Source of the DNA: Lingula anatina
Taxonomy: Eukaryota > Brachiopoda > Lingulata > Lingulida > Lingulidae
Assembly: GCF_001039355.2 (NCBI RefSeq)
Contig: NW_019775780.1
Coordinates: 248,001-312,000 of the forward strand
Reading direction: 5' to 3'
Length of the DNA: 64,000 nt
Position numbers and translations under genes: made by a program. The notes under the pieces were generated by a model. That model had not been told where the DNA came from and did no database searches. It worked only from the letters and a program-made list of their open reading frames with translations. Below, piece after piece: positions 1 through 12,500 of the stretch; the stretch's first letter is position 1; each line of letters starts with the position of its first letter.

Positions 1-83
1 ATGCACTCTTCTTTTGCTGTCTGCCCCATTTCAAATTGGCTTTTATCAACATTGCACCCCAACCGCTATTTAGTTTTCCCGTT

Positions 84-118
<35 letters not shown>

Positions 119-1858
119 CTCTTTCACAACGCCTTTCTTTAATACGTTCTCTTCATTTTATTTCATCTTTGATTTAGTGGACACAATGGCACCTAGAGAA
201 AATATGGACAGATCAAAATGGACAGCAGTGTTGTGCACTGACTATTCCCCACTTGGTCAAGAGTTAATAGGTTACCCAAACAGTTATAAGTACCTTAAGA
301 AGTTGTATCCATTTCCCGTATACAAACACGCACATATTAACGCGTATAGATCAGTAAATTGTGTATCAACCGACCATTTTCTAACACATAATTACACTTT
401 CTATCTCCCGTAATTAAGTGTGTAATTTCAGATTTTTGTCCTTACTTCAATAGCCCGAAACTTCATTTCCGCTGGTTAACTATCCCCAGCGTTTAACTCG
501 GTGAGTCTGTACTCCGTCACCGCGGTAAATGAATCTGTCCGAAATGACTGTCGTCTTGACACCTGACAAACTTGAGCGCAGGTCTGTTTAACTCGAAGAC
601 TGATGGAGCATAATTACCCCTGATTTTTAACAAAAGATAATGATAAGGTGATCACTGTGGTTTGCTAAACTTCTTTGTGTCAAGTGTCTCGGCTTGGCTT
701 GTTGAGCCTTCATTACGACCAGCAATAGATCATTGTCAACCTCGTCAGTTTCATAATGGCATTGGATTCAGCTCCTCCCGCCATTTTAGTCCCCCCTCCT
801 AAACACCCGTTTTATCAGTCACGGCTATTTTCTCCATTATCTCACCGTTAATAATATCACATAGCTATCAGTGGTTAGCAAAGGGAAGCCGGGATTCAAG
901 AGTGAAGCGGGGCGTAGCAAGTTGTTGTTATTCTATTCAACTTGTATCCATCTAAGTTGGCTAACCCCATTGATATCGTCCCATTCGTGCGGATTAAGTT
1001 GCTTTCTTGCTTCACACCGTTTTGTAAGAGCGTTTCTGTTGTATTAAGAAGTGTTGTGTTCGTAAGCCACTTCATACGACACCCTTTTACTGATCAGGAA
1101 AATAAATCATCCTAAATAAACAGTGCCTTTAATCGAATTTGTATTGAAAGGCACTGCAACTAAATGCAATTCTGTTCAACTGTCCGTGAAGATTGACGTT
1201 ACTTTTACTCTTTTTCATGTCAACTTTCGATGATGTTGCCTGAGCAATTAGCCACCTTAATTATCTTGCCATTTACTTTAATTACCACTGCCTATTGTTT
1301 TATTCACGCCCGATAAACAGTCATCATATTCGCAGACATGATTTATCCATTAATTGAGCTACACCGGTGATTAAACAAAGTCAAGTTAGTGATGAAAAAT
1401 CTGTTGCCATTTATTGCTTCTTTCGAAAAACAGCGGCCATCAATAATTGAACAAATGTGTATGTATGAAACATTAACTACATCTTCGAACATACTTTTTC
1501 CAGCAACACGACTATCCTGAGGCGAAAGATCAAATTTCCGACCAATCAGCTTCTAGCTTTAATGACCCCGAGGTCGACGCCGACCAATCATGGCACAGAA
1601 GAGGTGTAAGTAAACATACTGTTCAATGATAGTGTAATAATTTAGGTAATTAGCCTATCACACGGCGTTAACAGCACAAATAGACCTCACGGCCTGCGAT
1701 CATTGCCACAGTCCTAGAGACCTAGGGAGTTAGAGACCCGATGGAGAGTCAGTGACGGAGTGAAAAAAAGAGCCTGAGATTTATTACGGATTTTTACCCG
1801 AGTAGGACTCTACTCCCGGTGTTTATAAAGATTCATAGCCTATTTGGAAACAGTGACG
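1..1858 (+). promoter_or_regulatory. Upstream region of the Emx gene
   Basis: No convincing exon is seen in this stretch. It holds a CTTT microsatellite near the left edge, two CCAAT-type boxes (accaatcagc at 1541-1550 and cgaccaatca at 1581-1590), a strong donor-like GTAAGT near 1606 that could mark a 5' UTR intron, and a TATA-like gtttataaag at 1821-1830, about 30 bases before the first ATG. Promoter use is inferred; the transcription start cannot be placed from sequence alone. Confidence 0.4.
82..118. repeat. (CTTT)n microsatellite
   Basis: About nine uninterrupted CTTT units. They create a spurious Ser/Phe/Leu-rich open frame over 36-413 that is not a gene. Confidence 0.9.
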
Positions 1859-4800
1859 ATGCATCCAGTTGTACCTCAAGCAAAGAGACCCAATGGTTTT
1901 AGCATAGACTCCTTGATGGGAAAGGAAGCGAGAGCCGCACACACGCCTACATCGTCCAGCGAGGCCGTCCTGTCAAACAGAGACGGCCTAGGACTCGGCA
2001 GCAGCTTTCATCCCGTAACGTCATCCAGCACTTTACTCGGAATGAAAGGATTGTATGATCCCCAGGCCTTCCTCGCAGAGGCAGGGTTTGGATTAGGACA
2101 TTTTGGAATGGCTAGCCACCCGGCGTTCGCGGGGGCTCTTCACCACGCGGCAGTGGCTGCAGCTGCCCTCCCCGCACACGCCTCTCCGGCCCCGCTTCAC
2201 CCAATGCTCCTTGGCAATCCACAGCGAGAGCCGTTCCCTTTCTATCCTTGGCTGATGTCTAGGCATGGCGGATATCTGGCACACAGATTTGCAGGTGGGT
2301 TGGCTGGAAGGGATCCGGGCTCGAAAATTACCACAGTAATGTCGAATCACAATAGCTGTCCAGTTTCGTCAAAATTTTAATGTCTATATGATGACCAAAA
2401 ATTGACTCTCTCGCCCGAAGATTAAAACAAATTATCAGCTAATAATCGGACGTGTTCTGTTTGAATGCACGGGGTGAAATGTGAGTCAGTGCTGGTCAGG
2501 GCTTCCTAATGATTAAAATATTCATACATCAACAAAGCAAAATGGGTTAACAAGTGAATGCTTAGTGTACACTTAGAAAAATTACGGGGAAAAAAGGCTG
2601 TCTCGATTACGACTGTCACACTTAAGTCACTAATTGCCTTCGATCGACGGCGTATTATGCAGTTAATAGTCGCTTTTAGGCGCGGAATTGATGATAAAAC
2701 AACTAAAATAAAATTTTATTACTGTCGAGATAAACCTCAGGCTGAGCTATGATCGCCACTTGGTGTTTGCCCCGGGCGCCAGCAGCACTGGTTGTAAAAA
2801 TAAAATACAAAGGAAAACGAATGAGCCTTTTACTGCTTTGACAGACTGTTAAAAGAAATTTTTACATCGCACAATTTTCATCGTCCACATAAAAAGCAAA
2901 TATGTTTTTGTGGTTTGAGGTTTTTATCTAGATACTGAGACCCTCTTTGGTGACAATAAATTTTTGCTTCCTTTTGCCTTTTATATTAGAAGTCAAACCA
3001 AAAACTCTCCCAATTATTCGCGATTTTACTCTTGTTTACTAATTTGCCACTTTTTTCGAATCACGTCTTATATTCCTCATATAATTTTTTGAGCGCGAAG
3101 CTTCGATAGAAAGCAAAATGGTGCAATTAATATATCAAAAGAATAATGTTTATGAACAATTCTTTTGAATGTCTCCTGGTAATAAACGTATATTATTTTC
3201 ATATGCTGCTGCATGTATTACCCAGTACCGCCTAGCCTTTTTTCTAAAATTAAAGTCAATTTTACGTCACAAATGTCTTCTGACACAGTGCAAACTGCGT
3301 TAAAAAATAAGATTTGTCACGTGAATAAGATGGTAATTTACTACAATTAACAGTGCAAGTGTAGTGACTAAAAGGGCATCAGATGGAAGCTTTAGTTCAT
3401 GACTTTCAGTCATCGCAAGTAATTTACAAGAAATAGTCTGCCAGATTTGTTTCTCTTCTGCACATTATTAACATGAACTCGGAATTTGCACACTCTTATG
3501 ACGATTTATACATAAGAGACGAAACCAGCAGAATATTTTACAAAATTCAAAATATTTAATAAGATAAAAAAAGGAATGGAATTAAACAAATGAAATAAAA
3601 TAATGAATAAAAGATGAAATCATACGCAAATTAGTTGCTGTCAAGCTTCATCTCAGCTTTCGTGCTGTTTATTAGTTTGTTATATTGTTTTGTCAAATAA
3701 TTGCAAGGTGTCCCACAAGAAAATGAATATATTTTCCTTTGGAGACCTTTGAAAAAGGCGTCAATAATTTTCTTAAAATGCAATCATAATTTACGTAATG
3801 GTGATGCAACAAAGACTGGGGAGGCATTGGGGAACTTGTATAACAGCGGGTAGATCCTAAGAACTAAGTTAATACAGTTTTATGCGCTGCTCACAAAAAC
3901 GAGAGTCTTGAAGTCTTTATGCAATTGATTTCCAGCTTAGACTCGCTGACTTAGGAAAATCAGCGCTGACAATGCAGCTAGGCGCGTGTAAATATACCAC
4001 AATTATTTACGAACGTAATTGGATTACCATATTCCCACTAACTTGTTTATAGACAAACAAATCTAATAGCATTTGATAAATTAAATACACGCGTATTTCA
4101 CTACTTGAACAATACTTAAAGACTTTATTGACCACAATAGGAGTTGAAGAGTCTGTTGTTCTTCGATCTTCCCGCCTCTGAAGAAGATCATATTCATGGC
4201 CGAAAGCTGTCGAGTATACTCAGTGCCTCGATGCGGAAGTCAGTAATTTCAAAACGATAAATATATTAAATGCAATCAAGGCAGATTTCCTAATTTAATC
4301 AATTTTTGTTTGAGTACCTAAATTGAAGTAGCTGCTGAAAATGATCATCACCATAACAACAGAGTGTTATTTTTCTTTCTCCCTTTTTAAGTTCTATCCT
4401 CATAAAATGTAGCCTTTTTATGCAAAAATTTTAATTTTACTCATGCTTAGTTAATGTAAGATAAGTATGTTTATTTCAGAATAAAAATATCACAAACATA
4501 AACAAGATTCCATGTTAGGAAGAAATGCATGATGTATATCATTGAAATAAACTTAATTTTTTCATATTTGAAATATTCAGTATAAAAACACAAATACAAG
4601 AAGTGAATATATAACTTTATCACGCACAAAACAACTCATTATACATCCCATTGTATTTAACTTCATTTTTATGGACAGATTTCCTGTACATTTTAGGTCC
4701 CGAGACAAGTTTACTACTTCAGCCCTTCCGCAAACCAAAGCGAATCCGGACAGCGTTTTCCCCGTCACAGCTTCTGCGACTTGAGCATGCTTTTGAAAAG

Positions 4801-7800
4801 AACCATTACGTGGTGGGACAGGAGAGGAAAGAGCTGGCAGCTAGCCTAAATCTATCAGAAACACAGGTAAGTACTAGTTTGTGTTTTTTACATGAAATAA
4901 TAATAAAATAAAAACATAAAGATGAAAAACAGCAGGCACATACTGTGGACAAAATTGACCGAGTTTTCTTTTTTAAATCCAATCCCCCATTTGACAACAA
5001 ACGGATCTAAGTGAAAATAAAATAGGATATTTGTTTTGCTTTTAGATAAAAGTTTTAGTAGTTTTCAAAATGAATACTGAAAATAAACTGACTGACAGAC
5101 ACGAGTAAAATTTAGACCGCATGAGGTCACCACTGTACGGCAATGGCTTGTCAGGGGTGCATATTTGGAGCTGTGTTTTCAGTAATTCAGCTAAACGTTT
5201 TTCGTAAGAAAACCTTAATATTAATATTGATAAAGATCCCACCCTTATGGGAAATACTTAATTTTAAAAAAATGCACAAAAAGTAACAAAGCACGAAATT
5301 AAAAACTTATATGAATAATAACCCGCAAATGTGTCGGAATATGCTGTTCTTTAAGCTCTATCAGCCATGTTATTTGACGGCTATTGTTCAATTGCTAGCG
5401 GCAGGTGTTAAATGCTTCTTTGAAATTAACTTGCGCAGCTCTTTAATTTATCCATTAAAATCTTTTTAAACACAAACTACACTCAGTAGATTGGTTTATG
5501 GTCCACAATAGACAACGTTAACTTTTCACAGCGCAGTAGTACATAGAGTAACTGAAACTAAAAAACGAAACACTGCGTAGATATGAACAGAAATGTTTTT
5601 CTCTATTTCACCTTGGTTTTTATGTTAACTGGATTTTTAATGACATTTTACTTCAAGGTGTGGACAAACATTACCAAGGACCTTAAAATTTCAATCCAAG
5701 ACATAAAATTATCACGTAAACTACTAGATGAGTTAACTTTATCGAATATTTATTTCAATTTGGCAAAGATTATGCAGAGTTAAGATTATTCTGACAATAA
5801 ACATTTTTATCGCTGTATATTTTATAGTATCACAAAACATTATATAACCTCATACCATAACTAAGTTTATTCCAAATATTATAAAATCAAGAATGCACTT
5901 TTCAGTAAGCCGAAACGAGGAGGAAAATCAATAACTAAAATACAAAGCAAGGCTAATCAGCACTTAGAGTTGTGTGATAAAAGCGCTACTAATATTTTGA
6001 TGACTACAATCAGTGACACTGGGGTTTAATTCTCAGCTTTTATATTCTATTTGAGGGTGGCATGATCTAGGTTATTAACGTGTAATCACGCATCTATCAG
6101 AGAGCTCGCTGGTACTGTCAAGAACCTCTCCAGACTGGGTAATAGAGATAACACACCACTTTACGGATCCGCGCCGATTTATGGATATGCTGTTATGGAT
6201 ACATCGATACAAAAGGCTGATCAAAAGCAACTTAGAGTAGAGAATTGACGATGATGTTATAGTAGCGCATCTTTTGTGTTGTTAGAGGGGCGTTTTTTTT
6301 TTTTTTTTTTTTTTTGAAAAACTCAATAAACCATATGCTATGAACCTAATGGTGTTCATTTCAGTTTGAGTTTTTTCATCATTTCTTTTCAATTGTACTA
6401 CCCATAAAATACATAATTGTTTGGATCTTTTGAAAACACTGCATTAGAATAATGATGGCAGCTTTCAATAAAATAAAGAGCCACTATTTTGATGTCAGTG
6501 GAGGAAAAATAATGCTTTTAACTAACGCTAATGTAGCCCGTAGAAATAATGATCAACTAAATAGTTGCCTGTACCGTTTGTTTTGTATAGCGAGGGTACA
6601 ATATAAAACGATTGAGATAATTTAACGTTGAAACAAGGTATTTTTTGTGTGTTATTTTGTGATTTTTCTAATCAAGCATAAGCTTCAAGTTGGATTATTT
6701 CTTCTATTATAGAATTTCCAAAATTTAACTACTGATGTTTTCCAAATACTCATCTACCAAATATACCATTCATTAAATTATTATCATTTTATTACTATTC
6801 AATTTGGGGAAATGTCGCCGGAAAGACGACATCTTGTCTCCAATCAAATCAGTTCTGTACTAGAGTAAAAAGAACAGAAACTGAAATATAGATGGGTGAC
6901 CCGGACTAGAATTACCATGCAATTATTAGTTTTAATGAGATATGTGATTGTAAATTATGTAATNNNNNNNNNNNNNNNNNNNNNNNNNNGAAAAAAATTC
7001 GCAACAGCTGGATTTTTTTCCTGATGATGATGATTTAGCACGCAAAAATAGATTCTCATCTTAAGTGGAAGTCATGGGTACATTTGTCTCTTATTTTCCA
7101 CATTCAGTTTTGTGTCGTTGACTATTCAAATGGAGAACGGTTTAGCTTTGACTTACGGTTTCACTTTCGCAATTTGAATTTTTAAATAAAATCAGCCGAC
7201 GTGTTATTTTGTTAAATACCTACTTCTTTTTCATTAGTCGATGTTTTTACTACTCTGTGAAATATGGTCATTATTTACTTGTTTTTTATCGCTGTATTTA
7301 TTTCCCTATTCTCAAGAGTACTGGTAGAGCTCTTGATAGGCTTTCACCGCGAACAGCTCGTGAACATATTGCAGTCATCAACTATATTTGGTTTTAGTTT
7401 TCAAACAATGTATATTGTTATTTAGAAATCATTTAGCTTCTAGTGCGATGACAGTTGTCTGTATTCAATAGCGTTCTCACGATGGATGAACTCTATTTGG
7501 TTTCAAACTGTTTCAAGATACGAAGGCTAGCCTATACATGCAACGGCGTAATAACTCATCGGAATAAAAAGGACTGTTGTCATTAAAACATCACTGTTTT
7601 AACGCGATAAAAGAGACGAATAAGCACGAAAGACAGGCCAAATACCCGCATCGCATGGTGTCGCCTATTTAACTATTCAATTCACTGTTGGTCTCTTCGT
7701 GTAATTGCAGCTGTTAGAATGTAGATTATATTTAAATACCGCTAAACAGACGACTTTCGAAATAAAGTGAGTGAATTGAAACGTTCATTTGCAAGTCCGA

Positions 7801-9511
7801 CCGTCTCCCATTAGCGTGTTGCGGCAGGAGTGTCGGTTACTTGCGTTGACCGAATGACTTTTGTTTCAATCAACGGCCGATATTGAGACGACTTTGTTGA
7901 TTCAATAACTGACAGACTGAGAAAAAAATGCAATGAACCACACGAACAACAAATTTATTCTGTACAAATCGGGACGTTTGAATTTTACGACAAACGGGTA
8001 AATAAAACTCACATCAAAGTGATTTTATTTTTTTCTTGGCATCAAAGGCAATTATTGCCGTTATATGAAGCTTAATAATACATATAGCAAACATACAGTG
8101 AGGGTACGACAAAATGTGTCCTAATTACTGAATAAAAAAGTGGTATTTAGCTGGCTCAGCAAGCCTGCATGCGTGCTGTTGCAACTGAATATTAGAAAAC
8201 ATTCTACCGAACAGCATGGAATACGACAAATTAAAGCCACTGTTTTCAATCTTTTAAATTAAGATCTTACATTAAATATTTTAGTATAGTTTTCATTTTA
8301 ACCTGCCTTCCATTAAATGTTTCCGTTAAACGAAATCTTTTTGAATGAAAAATTAAAATAATGATGAGGCCTTACCTTTGCTATTGCCGTGTATTCAGTC
8401 TGCAAAGTCATGGTTTGGTATTTGCTGGGAAAGGAACGAAAAAAGGCAGAAATAAAAAAGTTTTTTACCCATGATATGAAAACACAACCAAAAAACAAGC
8501 ATGGTGCATGTATTTGCGTTGAAATAGGGTTTGCTTTTTTTTCTCACAGTAAGGAGACCGAATAAAACAAAGTGCCGCACGGTACATAGCCGCAGAGGCT
8601 TCACACGCCATTAGACTCGTCATTATGCAACTTCAAAAGAGAAACTCCGAATATTCCTCTTTCATCTGCTCCTTCATTACACCGTAATTTCAGTTTTATG
8701 TCAATTAATACGCACCTGACATCTACTACTGAGGCTTGAGGCCAGGTAGTTTGATACCTTTAGTTATTTGGGACAACTTCCGAAGTTGTCTTGAATTCCT
8801 GTCCATTGTTTTTTAGCTTGTAATTGTCTTTCAGTGGAGTTGAACAATTCATTAATAGCCTGCGATCGAGATGAAGGGCATAGAGTTTTCAAAACTATTA
8901 TAGGCAATTAACCACGCGCCATTCTTGTTGTAAATCCTTACATTACATTTTTCTTTTTCATGATCCTGTCAGAATATTTAAATGTTTGAAATAAAAAATG
9001 TGATATTTCTTATCTTATCTTTATTGTTAGGCTAGTCGTTAGTGTACATTATTTTACGAACAAACAAAGTTTGGGATAAATAATGATAGTTATTTGAACT
9101 TGTATTAAGAGGGCCATTATTTTTTTCCTCTAGGTCAAAGTGTGGTTCCAGAACAGGCGCACAAAGTACAAACGTATGAAGGCGGAAGAAGGTGACACCG
9201 CCCCGTCTCCAGGCAAACCCCCTGGTGCTTCGGACGACGAAGATGAAGAGGAGGAAGAAGAGGAGGAGGAAGAGGAGGGTGATGAGGAACATATTCTCCA
9301 TCAACAACAATTACAACAGCTACAGCAGCACCAGCAACGCACACTGGAACACAAAGCTAAAGCTAACCATGACACTCATAAAGACTTTAATGCCAAAAGA
9401 CCGAGCACAGACGACGATCGGCCGTCATCTCCCACCAAAAAACAAAAGATTTCACATGAACACCATCTGAATAAATGGAAAGCTGAGACGAATCAACTGA
9501 AAACTGTATGA
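1859..9511 (+). CDS. Emx (empty spiracles) homeobox transcription factor, three coding exons
   Basis: Exons 1859-2294, 4697-4866 and 9134-9511 join in frame to give 327 residues. The start is the ATG at 1859; the open frame extends upstream only through a TTG. Residues 14-20 (FSIDSLM) resemble the eh1-like repression motif of EMX proteins, and FYPWL at 128-132 is the hexapeptide-like motif just before the first splice. The homeodomain spans about 159-218 and reads [20 protein letters not shown] at its start, the EMX signature, with W206, Q208 and N209 at homeodomain positions 48, 50 and 51. The second intron falls between homeodomain residues 44 and 45. The C-terminus has an acidic run (236-254), a Gln-rich stretch and a short HHLNKWK-type tail like that of vertebrate EMX. 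EMX proteins are nuclear DNA-binding factors that pattern the anterior nervous system; the role here is inferred. The protein is longer than human EMX2 (252 residues) because of the low-complexity tail. Confidence 0.95.
2295..4696 (+). other. Emx intron 1
   Basis: Begins GTGGGT and ends in a TTTTAG acceptor. No exon or RNA gene is recognised inside. It contains a hammerhead-like motif near 4178, annotated separately. Confidence 0.85.
4178..4205 (+). other. Hammerhead/Penelope-like motif (possible element remnant)
   Basis: CTGAAGA at 4178-4184 is followed 17 bases later by GAAA at 4202-4205, preceded by GCCTCT and followed by GCTGTCGAG. The order CUGANGA, helix, GAAA is the core of hammerhead ribozymes, which occur in the terminal repeats of Penelope-like retroelements. 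The intervening stem is weak (about four pairs, TCAT with ATGG), so this is at best a decayed copy. Confidence 0.3.
6293..6315. repeat. Poly-T run
   Basis: A 23-base T homopolymer within Emx intron 2. It is not followed by a recognisable retroposon. Confidence 0.85.
6964..6989. other. Assembly gap (26 N)
   Basis: A run of 26 undetermined bases inside Emx intron 2; it does not touch coding sequence. Confidence 0.99.
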
Positions 9512-12500
9512 AGACAATAAGGAAAATCCCCCGAAATTGAAAATATCATTTGGAGATCCCCACTCGCAGATCTGTTCGCGTGTTCTCCAGTGGGTTTGCC
9601 AAGACGCCAGCTCTCGGGTCCTTCCCGAAATTTTGCACGCACGTGTGCTCGTGCTCTAGCACGCTCTCCTATGCCAATGCCAAAATCACCTTTAGTTCAC
9701 TGAGAGTGGCACAAATTCTTTGTTCTTTTTTTTTTCTGTATTACAAGGTGCACTCAAAACTGTCAATAAAGCTGCGCCCAGAATATGCCAAAAACTTATC
9801 ACAAAATAACAACAATAAAGATAAGAAAAGGAAAAAATGCACACTACAGGGGAAAACTTTGTTTGCCACTGATCATTCACATGCCAAGTTAAAGACCAAA
9901 AATGAAACGACATTCGGCGGCAAGCTTATGCGGGCGTCGCGAACTGCTGGGAAAGGAAAATGTGCGACGGCGCTAATAGCGTCAAGGGAGCGGAACATAA
10001 GTAAAGGAAATTAAGAAATCTGCCGGCGATGAAATCTACAATGCACCATTACCACTGTAAGGGAGCACACAGCGTTGTTGATTACCCGTCATTTGTTCGA
10101 CATTATTCCACAGCCAGCATATTCGAACAGGAAGCGTTGGATTGAAGGCGAGTCGTCCGCCGCTATAAAAACTCTATTAATTTCAGCTAAAGTTACACGG
10201 CAATCATCAGAATTCATTTCAGCCGCTCTTCACATCGCTGCGAACGCTTTGTTTCCCCAGAAACCGATCCCGCACCATCAACGTCCATTAGAGTGTATTT
10301 GATAGTATATGATGCGTTTTGGTGTAATTTATTCATAGAAGCGAGTCAGTCATCGCGTAATTAGCGAGGGGAAGCCCACATAGACTTGCTGTATTTCTAT
10401 TGTATGATTTTGTTTGAGATTGGTGATCAAATTTCCTTAAGTTGTTATAACGGATGCGGTTTATTTCGTAGGATTTAGTCAATGGTGATATCGAACCTTG
10501 TGTTAATGTATTGTACAAAATGACGGTTTACAGCGTGCAATATATTATGACTAGATTGCGTTCCAAATTACTTGGATGTATTGATGAAATTGTTTTCGCG
10601 CTGATTTGTGTCTGTTACAGTTGATCTTGTTCAGCGGCAGAGAATTGTACAATCAATACTCGTGGTGAAATATTACACTTAATGTACTTGGAATTTAACT
10701 TGATACTACTTGTGCCTCGCGAAACATTCCCACCAAAGTGATTTTTTATTATCAATGTGTAAATAAATTGATATGATTACACCATACATGTGAAAGGCTG
10801 CTTTCGTGTTCAGTTATGAAGGAAAACACAAACGACCTTAATTGGTTGCTGTTGATTGACGTGTAATATTCTTAATGGGAATTTATTGTTTATGGTGCCT
10901 TTTTCGCACATGTGTAACTCGCATTTTTAAACGGAACAAAAAAGTTTTGCTGGTGAATCATCCTTTTTGCACTTTTGATATTTCCTATTATTCATACGCT
11001 CCATTTCATGACAAAAAATGTTAAACGTTGGCATTTCTAGAAATACACAAAAATACTTTTCTTTCATATATAAAAACTTTTATTATCAGACTCCTTTCTT
11101 TTATTATAAAAATCAATGTTTATTCGTGTTTCAATGAAAAGACTTTACAAGATAAATATATAGGTATCAAAATGGGGGCACTCACGCCAAATTACCGGAT
11201 GCAGGGACTGCATCCTGTCAGTCTTCGGATCAACTTGAGAGTATTCAGATTTCCAAGAGTGTTTCCTGGTTTCGGTCAGGCTGAGCACGTTCCCATTCTG
11301 AGATTCTGCTTATGTTGCCGCATGGATTTTGATTTTTGTATTGGGAGGAATTGTAACTATTTGTGTCGCAGGCTCTTCCGTCATCGAGATTTTAATGGTG
11401 TGTGTTTTGGTTAATTAATTTCCCTTTCACTTTGGCGAGCGTTGTCTTTAATGTTTGATCTAGATCGGCCTCGGTCTATTAACTATTCACGCGACGTCAT
11501 TGGTGCCTCTCTGCCAATTAGCCGGCGACACTCAATTGAATGCCAAATGAATCTCGTGTACAGTTGTTTTGTAATAAAAACAATCACTTCAACATTACGG
11601 TCACAGTTTTGTTAAAGTCATTCTGCTTTTTCCGCACATTTCGTGAGACGAAGCGCAATGAGCAAATATACTCATCTAAAATTAGCACAATACAAGAATT
11701 GACAAAGTCGGGGTTTAATGCAGACACTTTACTGAAAATGACGGGAAATTTAGGTTGCAGTATTGATAAATTAACTGTTTTAATTAACACGAGTCCAAAT
11801 GGAGTATCGAACACCTCACTAAGGAAAAGTCGATGTCGTCGCATAAACAGCGGAAGTCAAATTCCGGAAGGCTGCAATTAGTGGACTGGCAACCGGAGAT
11901 GGAACAAGAAAACTAGAATCGAAATTTACGTACGCACCAATCATGCATGATTGAGGCGACTGTGAAGCCTTGATAAAATTCTTCCTACTGTGCACGGAAT
12001 CAATAGTAGTGTCTCTGTATACTTTAAATTAATGTTAGTAATTTTCTTTAAGAAATATACAGTTAAATTGTCGCAAACAAATGAAATATGCGTATCAACA
12101 CTAAACCAAGGAGGTACATCAGATGCACCGTCTCCTTGACCTAACCTACCCCAGTTTAAATTGATAACTATATGTTTGTCAATTTAACTCTTTGTTTTTA
12201 TCTACCATCTTTTCAAAAGCAGTTCTTATTCTTAGAAGTTGGAAATAATCCTACACGCATTTTGGTTTGATTTTTTATGGTGCAGACTTTTTATCAGTCA
12301 ATGTTAGGACTGCTGAGTATTTTCTTTTGAAACTGCATGTTTGCATTCTCTTTACGATTGCCCTTAAATTAAAACAATAAGATTTTTTTAGTTGTTTTCC
12401 TCGTCATTTATAATATATCCTGACTAATAGTGATTTGGCAGTACGGCACAACATGTGAGGCTTGATTTGCAAGCCCAGGGTTCAACAAGTATTGGTAGTA

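Larger units (their letters stand above)
4867..9133 (+). other. Emx intron 2
   Basis: Begins GTAAGT and ends in a TTTTTTCCTCTAG acceptor, splitting the homeodomain. It holds a 23-base T run (6293-6315) and an assembly gap. The open frame at 5583-5783 is an AT-rich chance frame. No other feature is recognised. Confidence 0.85.

Noticed and set aside
36-413. 125-residue open frame at the left edge
   Set aside because: It starts at TTG and half of it is translated CTTT microsatellite; no motif or splice context supports it.
1844-1858. Extra five residues before the Emx ATG
   Set aside because: The extension begins at TTG; the first ATG is at 1859 and its context fits a normal start.
5583-5783. 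66-residue open frame with a hydrophobic start in Emx intron 2
   Set aside because: AT-rich chance frame without splice or homology support.
7300-7400. Possible tRNA-like fold
   Set aside because: No A-box/B-box pair or cloverleaf could be drawn.
9550-10014. 154-residue open frame after Emx
   Set aside because: It lies in the probable 3' UTR, is low in complexity and resembles no known protein.
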